From the NCBI GenBank assembly GCA_964564695.1, contig CAZMCC010000052.1, positions 1-26,501 on the forward strand: 26,501 nucleotides of DNA, written 5' to 3'. The position numbers were made by a program, and so were the translations under genes. Position 1 is the stretch's first letter, and each line of letters begins with the position of its first letter. This DNA is from CAZMCC01 sp964564695. Its GTDB lineage: Bacteria; Planctomycetota; Phycisphaerae; Phycisphaerales; UBA1924. The notes under the pieces are model-generated. The model was not told the origin of the DNA and did not search any database. It saw only the letters and a program-made list of their open reading frames with translations. Below, piece by piece: positions 20,515 to 26,501 of the stretch.

Positions 20515-23031
20515 ATGACCAACGGCGGCGAATCAGTTTCTTCCGGCGACCCCCACAACCCCCCCCACCCCCACGACGGCGCCGGCGACGTGCTCGGCGG
20601 GCTCACGGACGCGCAGCGGCGTGCCGTGACCACCACAGAAGGGCCCCTGCTCGTGCTCGCGGGGCCCGGCTCGGGCAAAACCCGCGTGATCACGCGGCGG
20701 ATCGCGTATCTCGTGCACTGCGGCGTACCGGCGTGGCAGATCCTGGCGCTCACCTTCACGAACAAGGCCGCGGCCGAGATGAAGGCCCGCGTGACGACGC
20801 TCCTCGGCGAAGGGCAGGCGAGCCGCGGGCTGACGGTGAGCACGTTCCATGCTTTGTGCGCCCGGCTGCTCAGGCGGTTTGCGCCGGTGGCGAAGCTGCC
20901 GGGGCTCTCGCCGAGCTACTCGATCTATGACGACTCGGATCAGCTCGCGCTCATCAAGGCCACGATCGCGGCGCTCAACCTGAGCACGACGAACTTCCCG
21001 CCGAGGAGCGTCTTGAGCCGGATCAGTGCGGCCAAGAACGACCTGCAGGACGCGACGGCGTTCGAGGCGAGCGCGGGGGACTTCGCGTCGCGGGTGATCG
21101 CGAAGATCTACGCGGGGTATGAGGCGGCCCTGCGCAAGGCCGATGCGGTGGACTTCGACGACCTGCTGCTCCTCACGGGGCGGATGCTGCGGGACAACGC
21201 GGAGGTGCGGGAGGTGTGCCGCGAGCGGTGGCAGTATCTGCTGATCGACGAGTACCAGGACACCAACCGGGCTCAGTTTGTCATCGCGTCGATGCTCGCG
21301 GGCGAGGGGCGGGGCGGGGACGGGGGGGCCAAGCCGAACATCTGCGTCGTCGGGGACCCGGACCAGTCGATCTACGGCTGGCGCGGGGCGGACATCTCGA
21401 ACATCCTCGACTTCGAGAAGCTGTACCCGGGGGCCGCGGTCGTGGCGCTGGGGGACAACTTCCGGTCGACGGAGCACATCCTGCTCGCGGCGGACGCGCT
21501 CATCCGGAACAACAAGCTCCGCAAGCACAAGCCGCTGATCAGCTACCGCGGGGCGGGGGAGCAGGTCGAGGTCGTGCTGCTGCGCGACGAGCACCAGGAG
21601 GCGTCGCTGGTCGCGGACTGGATCAAGGCCGTGAAGGAGGACAACCAGCTCGCCTGGAAGGACCTCGCGGTGTTCTACCGCACGAACTCGCTCTCACGCG
21701 TGATCGAGGATCGGCTCCGCGGCGACGGCATCCCCTACACCATCGCCCGCGGCACGGCCTTCTACGACCGCGAGGAGGTCCGCAACGCCATCGGGTATCT
21801 GCGGGTCATCGCCAACCCGGCCGACGACGTGAGCCTGGGGCGGATCGTGAACGTGCCGGCCCGCGGGATCGGCGACACGAGCTACGACAAGATCGAGGCC
21901 GCGGCGATGCGGGAGGGCGTGCCGGTGCTCGAGACGCTCCGCGAGGCGGGGAGCGTGCCGGACGTTTCGAGCCGTGCGGCGAACGCGGCGGCGAAGTTCA
22001 TCGCGACGCTCGACGGGTGGACCGGCGCGGGAAGCTTCATGGGGTCCGACACGCCCGCATCGCTCAGCGAACTGGTCGAACGGGTGATCCGCGAGAGCGG
22101 GCTCGAGGGGATGTACAAGAGTGCGGCCAGCACCGGGGGCGAGGCCGCCGACGCCTCGCGCGTAGAGAACCTCGCGGAACTCGTCTCGTCGGCCGCGGAG
22201 TTTGAGGCGACGTATGTGCCGGAGGAGGACGCGGGGCTGGGCCCAACCGGTGGCACAGGCGTCCCGCCTGTGGCTCACGGTGGCACAGGCGTCCCGCCTG
22301 TGTCCGGGGTTCAACGTGCATCCGGCTCGGCCGAGGCGGCGGACACAGGCGGGACGCCTGTGCCACCACCATTCGGCCTGGACGTGCCGCCGCTGTTGGC
22401 GATGCTGCGGGCGTATCTCGAGCGCGTGTCGCTGGTGGCGGACGCGGACGCGGTGGACCCGGCCCAAGGGGCCGTGACGCTGATGACGCTGCACGCGGCG
22501 AAGGGGCTGGAGTTCCGGGCGGCGGCGCTGATCGGATTGGAGGAGGGATGCCTGCCGCACAGCCGTGCTCAGAATAGCGACAAGGAGCTGGAGGAGGAAC
22601 GGCGCCTGTGCTTCGTGGGGATCACACGCGCGATGGACCGGCTGCTGATCACGTCGAGCAAGTACCGGACTATCCGGGGGATTAGCGAGAGGACGATCGC
22701 GAGCCGGTTTTTGGACGAGCTGCCGCGCGAGCATGTGCGGATGAGTGATCGGAGCGATGCGTTTGAGGGGTTGGATTCGAGCTGGGGGGGCGGTGAGGCG
22801 AACGATCCAGTGGCGAAGTTGCGGGCGAGGGCGTCGGCTCAATCGGAAAGAAAGCCGACCGGTCCGTACGCCGACCTCGTTGTGGGCGCAACGGTGCGTC
22901 ACGCCCATTTCGGCGTCGGGGCGATTCAATCGATCACACGCGGCCTCAACACGATCGCGAAGGTGAAGTTCCGCGATGCCGGAGAGAAGAACCTGCTGCT
23001 CCGGCCCGGGCTCATCACCAGAATCGGTTAG
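20515..23031 (+). CDS. pcrA: PcrA/UvrD-type superfamily 1A DNA helicase
   Basis: An 838-residue helicase with all the SF1A motifs in order: AGPGSGKTRVI (Walker A), LTFTNKAAAEMK, STFHALCARLLRR, LLIDEYQDTN, VGDPDQSIYGWRGAD, LGDNFRSTEHI, VTLMTLHAAKGLEF and EERRLCFVGITRAM. The C-terminus has PcrA-like tail residues VGATVRHAHFGVGAIQSI. Such enzymes remove RecA filaments and act in nucleotide-excision repair and replication conflicts. ATG 20515 gives the family-like LTDAQRRAV near residue 30; the upstream frame extension lacks similarity. Residues about 579-617, between the 2B region and motif V, are encoded by an in-frame 117-bp dispersed repeat. The stop overlaps the opposing ATPase gene stop by four bases. 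The uvrD name would serve equally. Confidence 0.96.
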   Translation: MTNGGESVSSGDPHNPPHPHDGAGDVLGGLTDAQRRAVTTTEGPLLVLAGPGSGKTRVITRRIAYLVHCGVPAWQILALTFTNKAAAEMKARVTTLLGEGQASRGLTVSTFHALCARLLRRFAPVAKLPGLSPSYSIYDDSDQLALIKATIAALNLSTTNFPPRSVLSRISAAKNDLQDATAFEASAGDFASRVIAKIYAGYEAALRKADAVDFDDLLLLTGRMLRDNAEVREVCRERWQYLLIDEYQDTNRAQFVIASMLAGEGRGGDGGAKPNICVVGDPDQSIYGWRGADISNILDFEKLYPGAAVVALGDNFRSTEHILLAADALIRNNKLRKHKPLISYRGAGEQVEVVLLRDEHQEASLVADWIKAVKEDNQLAWKDLAVFYRTNSLSRVIEDRLRGDGIPYTIARGTAFYDREEVRNAIGYLRVIANPADDVSLGRIVNVPARGIGDTSYDKIEAAAMREGVPVLETLREAGSVPDVSSRAANAAAKFIATLDGWTGAGSFMGSDTPASLSELVERVIRESGLEGMYKSAASTGGEAADASRVENLAELVSSAAEFEATYVPEEDAGLGPTGGTGVPPVAHGGTGVPPVSGVQRASGSAEAADTGGTPVPPPFGLDVPPLLAMLRAYLERVSLVADADAVDPAQGAVTLMTLHAAKGLEFRAAALIGLEEGCLPHSRAQNSDKELEEERRLCFVGITRAMDRLLITSSKYRTIRGISERTIASRFLDELPREHVRMSDRSDAFEGLDSSWGGGEANDPVAKLRARASAQSERKPTGPYADLVVGATVRHAHFGVGAIQSITRGLNTIAKVKFRDAGEKNLLLRPGLITRIG
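22250..22366. repeat. In-frame CACAGGCGTCCCGCCTGTG-type repeat inside pcrA
   Basis: 117 bp: two GGTGGCACAGGCGTCCCGCC units, a middle part with GTGCATCCGGCTCGGCC, and one inverted CACAGGCGGGACGCCTG unit. The middle part matches that of the priA copy over about 35 bases with a few changes, but the number of flanking units differs (2+1 against 1+2). It encodes GGTGVPPV...SGSAEAADTGGTPVP and keeps the frame. Confidence 0.93.
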
Positions 23032-24608
23032 GCGGGCCGGACGCCTCTGTATAGCTGCCGCACCCGCTCGGCCTGCTCCTTGCGGACCGACTCGAGCGTC
23101 GAGCGCGGGATGCGCCACATCGCCTGGTCCTCGGTCACGTTCGAGCAGTGCTCATTCAGTACCTGGTACAGCATCTTGAACGCGTCACGCGGCTGGTGCA
23201 TCTGGTCGAGGGCGTCCACCAGATCCTGGCGCGTCACGTCTTCCGAGAACAGATCCAGCAGCGAAATCTTCGGCGCCCCGGCGGCCAGGCACGCGGCCAA
23301 CCGCGCGTTGCACAGGTCGTACAGCATCGCCCCCGTCCAGCTCAGGCGCTCGACGAGGTTCTGCTTGTCGAGCCTCGCCTCCTGGAAGAACGCGGCCGAC
23401 TCGCGGAACAGGGCATGCCTCAGCTCCATCGGCAGCAGCATCTTCACGCCGATGCCGCCCTGCTGCAGGAACTTGTTGTTGAGCATCGGCCAGATCACGG
23501 CCTGCATGCGGTCCGGGTCACCCGACACGAGCGTCGGCTCGTCGACGCGGTCGATGACGATGATGATCCCGGCATAACCGAACGGGCGCAGGGCCCGGCG
23601 CAGGCGCTCGAGCATCGCGTAGCGCGTTTCGTCGGAGTCGGTCGCGGGGAGGACTCCGGGGGTTCGGGTCTCGTCGTCAAGCTCGCGGAACGAGCGGGCG
23701 AGCGACAGGTCCGAGCGGTTGCCGACGCGGATCTGGCGCCGGACCTTGTGCGCGAGGCGCAGGTTCCCCAAGCGGTCGACGAAGAGGAACTTGCCCAGCA
23801 CCGCGAGCCAGCCGAGCGTGAGCGTCGCCACGACGATCTTCGTCAGCAGGTTCCACTCGAAGTCGTTCTCGTAGATCGCGAGCCCCGTCGACACGGCCGC
23901 CGGGATCCAGCCCCAGTACGCCGCGTACGTCCACGCCAGCAGCGGGCGCGAGCGGCCCAGGCGCAGGATCTTGCGGAGTCGCGACGTGCGGGCGGCGGCC
24001 CCTTCGCCCCGGTCGTAGACGCTCTGCAGCACGAGCAAGTCCGTCCGCAGGCTTTCGTCGAGCTTGCGCGCGGCCTTGCGCGGCTCGGGGCCCAAGGCGA
24101 TCGCCTCGCCCTTGTCGCCCTCGTTCAAGAGCGCGTCGGCGATCCGCGGCACCACGCTGAGCAGCAGGCCGTCGATGTGGTCGACCAGCCGGATCTTCTT
24201 GAAGATCTCGATCGGCGTGACGCCCTTGCGCTCGCCGCCGGCCCGCTCGAAAAACCGGTCGAGCACGGGATTCAGGTCGTCGTACGGCACCAGCAGGCAG
24301 CGGGCCCCGGGGTTCGCGGCGTTGTGGGCCGCGATCCGCTCGGCGAGCTGCAGGCGGATGGCCGTCTTGCCGCTGCCCTTCTCGCCGAAGACGATCGAGG
24401 TGCTCGGTCGGGTGAAGTCGCCGGCGATCTTCTCGAAGTCCGAGTGCGCGGTCGGGGCGGTCGAACCTGCCGCGAACGCGGGGGCGGCCTCGCCGGCCGC
24501 CGGCGCGGGATACCCCAGGCGCTGGAACACCGGGTCCTGGCGCGCTTCCTCACCCCGGAAGGGGTTCTCGGCGATCTTCCAGTGCTCGAAGAAGCGGGAG
24601 AGGTTCAT
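23028..24608 (-). CDS. Membrane-spanning P-loop ATPase, KAP-like
   Basis: A 526-residue protein beginning MNLSRFFEHWKIAENPFRG. Walker A is GEKGSGKT (75-82) and the likely Walker B is GIIIVIDRVDEP (347-358). Two hydrophobic helices (about 223-246 and 255-277) lie between them, placing membrane segments inside the NTPase domain as in the KAP family of predicted ATPases. The FxxxxNPF start also resembles ExeA-type AAA proteins. The later region (FLQQGGIGVKMLLPMELRHALF, LSWTGAMLYDLCNARL) is helical. No partner domain is visible. It lies 94 bp downstream of the phosphomutase, separated by an inverted repeat, and no ribosome-binding site is evident (C-rich upstream). Family membership is inferred from layout and function is unknown. 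Confidence 0.85.
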   Translation of the reverse strand: MNLSRFFEHWKIAENPFRGEEARQDPVFQRLGYPAPAAGEAAPAFAAGSTAPTAHSDFEKIAGDFTRPSTSIVFGEKGSGKTAIRLQLAERIAAHNAANPGARCLLVPYDDLNPVLDRFFERAGGERKGVTPIEIFKKIRLVDHIDGLLLSVVPRIADALLNEGDKGEAIALGPEPRKAARKLDESLRTDLLVLQSVYDRGEGAAARTSRLRKILRLGRSRPLLAWTYAAYWGWIPAAVSTGLAIYENDFEWNLLTKIVVATLTLGWLAVLGKFLFVDRLGNLRLAHKVRRQIRVGNRSDLSLARSFRELDDETRTPGVLPATDSDETRYAMLERLRRALRPFGYAGIIIVIDRVDEPTLVSGDPDRMQAVIWPMLNNKFLQQGGIGVKMLLPMELRHALFRESAAFFQEARLDKQNLVERLSWTGAMLYDLCNARLAACLAAGAPKISLLDLFSEDVTRQDLVDALDQMHQPRDAFKMLYQVLNEHCSNVTEDQAMWRIPRSTLESVRKEQAERVRQLYRGVRPA

Positions 24609-24613
24609 GGGGG

Positions 24614-24696
24614 GGCAATGGCCAATAGGCAGCGGGCAATGGGAGGAAGTTCAGTACAGGTTCTGGGCCATTGCCTATTGCCCATTCCCCATTGCC
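24614..24696. repeat. GGCAATGG-type inverted repeat between the phosphomutase and the KAP-like gene
   Basis: The left arm GGCAATGGCCAATAGGCA... (24614-24643) faces the reverse complement GGCAATGGGGAATGGGCA... of 24666-24696. The arms are roughly 80% alike by eye with a 22-base loop. It fills nearly the whole 94-bp gap and comes within five bases of the downstream ATG. GGGCAATGGGCAATAGG-type repeats are another dispersed class, distinct from the CGCAGAG and CACAGGCG types here. Confidence 0.75.
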
Positions 24697-24702
24697 TGGT
24701 TC

Positions 24703-26127
24703 TTAGTGATCCACCTTCTGTCCCAGCATCGGCGCGATCTCCGCGAGCCGCTTCTCGAGCGTGGTCTTGTCGCGGGCCTCGAGGTTCAGGCGCAGCAGCG
24801 GCTCGGTGTTGCTCTTGCGGACGTTGCACCACCAGCCCTGCTTGTCGAAGCAGTCAATCGTCACGCCGTCGAGCTCGTCGATCGTGCCGGCGCCCTTGTA
24901 CTTGTCCTTGAGCTGGGCGAGGGCGGCGTCCTTGTCCTCGATCGTGAAGTTGATCTCGCCGGACTGGGCGTAGCGGGCCAGGGGCTTGACGAGCTCGCTC
25001 ATCTTTTTGCCGCTGGCGCTCAGCACGGTGAAGACCGTCGCCATCGCGATCGCGCCCGAATCGGCGTTGAAGTTGTCGCGGAAGTAGAAGTGCCCGCTCA
25101 GCTCGCCTCCGAAGATGCCCTTGTGCTCCGACAGGGCCTGCTTCATGAACACGTGGCCGACGCGCCCACGCACGGGCTTGCCGCCGTGCTTGGTGATCTC
25201 CTCGGCAACCGCCTTCGTCGACCTGAGATCAAACACCACCGCCGCGCCCGGGGCCTTCTTCAGGTAATACCCCGCGAGCACGCCCGTGAGGTGGTCGCAC
25301 CCGACGGCGTGCCCCTTCTCGTCGATGATCACGCACCGGTCCGCGTCCCCGTCATAGACCACGCCCAGGTCGGCCTTCTTCTCCAAGACCATCTTCTGGC
25401 ACTGCACGAGGTTCGACGCCACAAGCGGGTTGGGCTCGTGCACGAACTCGCCCTTGGAGTTGTCGAAGTTGATCTCGATGATCTCGATGTGACCCGGGTC
25501 GCCCAGCACGCTCTTCTTGCCGAAGATCTTCGGGACCATCGTCCCGGCCATGCCGTTCGAGGCGTCGATGACCACCTTGAGCTTGCGGCGCCCGAGCGGC
25601 GTCACGTCGAGGAACGAACGCACGTGCCTGGCGTACGCCTCCCACAGGTCGCGCGACTCCATCCGCCCGCCCGCGGGCTGGAGCGTGAGCTTGTCGACGG
25701 TGGCGGCGTACTTGCGCACGTCACCCAGCCCCGTCGCCTCGCCCACGGGCTTGGCCCGGCGCTTCGAGACCTTGAACCCGTTGTACTGCGGCGGGTTGTG
25801 GCTCGCGGTCACCATGACGCCGCCGGCGCAGTCGAGGTGGTTCACCGCGAAGTAGATGAACGACGTGTCGACCATGCCGGCGTCGATGACGTTCCCGCCG
25901 TGGTCCTGAATGCCCTGGATCAGGCTCTTGGCGAGGCTGGGCGAGCTTTTGCGCATGTCGCGCCCGACGACGATGTTCTTCATCATCGGGCTCGTCTCGC
26001 CGGCGGCGTGGGCGTCCTGGAGTAGGAACCGGCTGCACCCGTAGCCGATCTGCCACGCCATCTGCTCGTTGAGCGGGTCGGGATAGGTGCCGCGGACGTC
26101 GTAGGCTTTGAACACTTTTCCGAGCAT
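24703..26127 (-). CDS. Phosphomannomutase/phosphoglucomutase
   Basis: A 474-residue alpha-D-phosphohexomutase. All four family signatures are present: the catalytic phosphoserine loop TASHNPPQYNGFK (Ser109), the metal-binding loop DGDADR (259-264), the sugar-binding loop GGELSGHFYF (340-349), and the phosphate-binding RKSNTEPLLRL near the C-terminus. The GExSGH loop and length suit bifunctional PMM/PGM enzymes of the AlgC/ManB type. These interconvert mannose or glucose 1- and 6-phosphates for nucleotide sugars used in envelope glycans. AAGGG lies about 5 bases before the ATG at 26127. It is upstream of the KAP-like ATPase on the same strand. Substrate specificity is not readable from sequence. 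Confidence 0.95.
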   Translation of the reverse strand: MLGKVFKAYDVRGTYPDPLNEQMAWQIGYGCSRFLLQDAHAAGETSPMMKNIVVGRDMRKSSPSLAKSLIQGIQDHGGNVIDAGMVDTSFIYFAVNHLDCAGGVMVTASHNPPQYNGFKVSKRRAKPVGEATGLGDVRKYAATVDKLTLQPAGGRMESRDLWEAYARHVRSFLDVTPLGRRKLKVVIDASNGMAGTMVPKIFGKKSVLGDPGHIEIIEINFDNSKGEFVHEPNPLVASNLVQCQKMVLEKKADLGVVYDGDADRCVIIDEKGHAVGCDHLTGVLAGYYLKKAPGAAVVFDLRSTKAVAEEITKHGGKPVRGRVGHVFMKQALSEHKGIFGGELSGHFYFRDNFNADSGAIAMATVFTVLSASGKKMSELVKPLARYAQSGEINFTIEDKDAALAQLKDKYKGAGTIDELDGVTIDCFDKQGWWCNVRKSNTEPLLRLNLEARDKTTLEKRLAEIAPMLGQKVDH

Positions 26128-26339
26128 GCTGACCCTTGACTCTGAATAAGGAATGAGGACGCGTAGGAACTCAAGAAACGGCCAAGGGTAGCCGGTTGGC
26201 GCGCCGTGGCACTATAAATTCGGGTCTTGTTTGGAGATTTGGCACTCGCCGCAACCATGTGGGGGTGCGGACCCAACAACCAAGAGCGGATCGGGCGTCA
26301 CGCCGGCCCCCTCCCGCCCCCCCACCCCGAGGCCCACCG
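26128..26339. other. Divergent intergenic region upstream of the phosphomutase
   Basis: 212 bases between divergent starts. The section 26205-26245 is AT-richer than its surroundings and holds TATAAAT (26213-26219, plus strand); its complement reads close to TATAGT on the minus strand. Either could be a -10, but no matching -35 at normal spacing was found on either strand. The last 50 bases before the plus-strand gene are C-rich. Confidence 0.4.
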
Positions 26340-26501
26340 ATGCCCCTGCTGCTCGCCGTCGTGCCGATCGCCCTGAACCTGACCGGCGCCGCCCCGACAA
26401 CCCCGCCCCCTGCCCCCACCCCCCCCACGGCGCCCCCCCCCGCGCCGCACGCCGTCCCGCCGCTCACAGACCTCGCCGTCGCGCCGATCGAGGGCGTCGA
26501 G
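26340..26501 (+). CDS. Start of an exported proline-rich protein, partial
   Basis: From the ATG at 26340 the frame is open to the right edge (54 codons). It begins MPLLLAVVPIALNLTGAAP, a short hydrophobic stretch that could be a signal peptide, although the usual basic n-region is lacking. A tract of Pro, Thr and Ala follows (about residues 19-40), then VPPLTDLAVAPIEGVE. The Pro-rich linker after a signal peptide resembles that of the YdjY-type lipoprotein here, but there is no lipobox Cys. The C-rich composition could produce an open frame by chance, so this call is moderate. No family can be named from 54 residues. Confidence 0.5.
   Translation, partial: MPLLLAVVPIALNLTGAAPTTPPPAPTPPTAPPPAPHAVPPLTDLAVAPIEGVE

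Noticed and set aside
23028..24608. Assignment of the ATPase as an anti-phage defence gene
   Set aside because: No defence partner, nuclease or mobile element lies nearby; its neighbours are housekeeping genes. KAP-like layout alone is not enough.
26190..26220. Promoter from TATAAAT upstream of the last gene
   Set aside because: No -35 at 16-18 bases; the nearest TTGGCG is 11 bases away, and sigma54-type GG/GC spacing is absent.

Overview
This window is high-GC bacterial chromosomal DNA, densely packed with genes. The dispersed palindromic repeats (GGCACAGGCGTCCCGCCTGTG-type, CGCAGAG-type, CCGGAGCGTAAGCGA-type), a small protein with a CxxCGYxL...CPECG zinc ribbon, the prepilin motif A|FTLxE (Ala rather than Gly at -1), a YdjY-type lipoprotein and the gene content all suggest a planctomycete, most likely of class Phycisphaerae. 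That assignment is from pattern recognition, not from a search. No rRNA, tRNA, CRISPR array, transposase or phage gene was seen. No gene-free stretch exceeds 300 bases; the longest are 20289-20514, 26128-26339, 10624-10824 and 7295-7466.

Layout. (1) 1-5765, minus strand: a type II secretion operon in the order gspE, gspF, gspG, gspH, gspI, gspJ, the last running off the left edge. Start/stop overlaps couple gspF-gspG, gspH-gspI and gspI-gspJ. Two large inverted-repeat elements sit at the gspF/gspG and gspG/gspH junctions and encode part of the prepilin leader peptides. (2) 5897-7294, minus: an exported helical protein with LTxxQ-like motifs. (3) 7467-8726, minus: carA. (4) 8793-9212, plus: a small zinc-ribbon protein, converging on a 464-residue helical, possibly HEAT-like protein (9229-10623, minus). 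(5) 10825-13368, plus: priA, with an in-frame 117-bp dispersed repeat. (6) 13520-16880, plus: a coupled three-gene operon of a fold-type IV (D-amino-acid-type) aminotransferase, murD and a YdjY-type lipoprotein. (7) 16918-20288, minus: a DegP/HtrA-like protease, panB, a cysteine-rich protein and an 83-residue protein, with a good sigma70-like promoter ahead of the last. (8) 20515-23031, plus: a PcrA/UvrD helicase carrying a second 117-bp in-frame repeat related to the one in priA. (9) 23028-26127, minus: a membrane-spanning, KAP-like P-loop ATPase and a phosphomannomutase/phosphoglucomutase upstream of it. (10) 26340-end, plus: the start of an exported proline-rich protein.

Functional themes. 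The window combines protein export, cell-envelope precursor synthesis (aminotransferase plus MurD, and a sugar phosphomutase), core metabolism (carA, panB) and replication restart/repair (priA, pcrA). The most unusual feature is how deeply dispersed palindromic repeats have entered coding sequence. They lie in cleavable prepilin leaders, and in-frame in two different helicases. I found no convincing wholly new defence or mobile system. The best candidates for new biology are the repeat-built prepilin leaders, the helicase repeat insertions, the KAP-like ATPase and the uncharacterised small genes upstream of panB.
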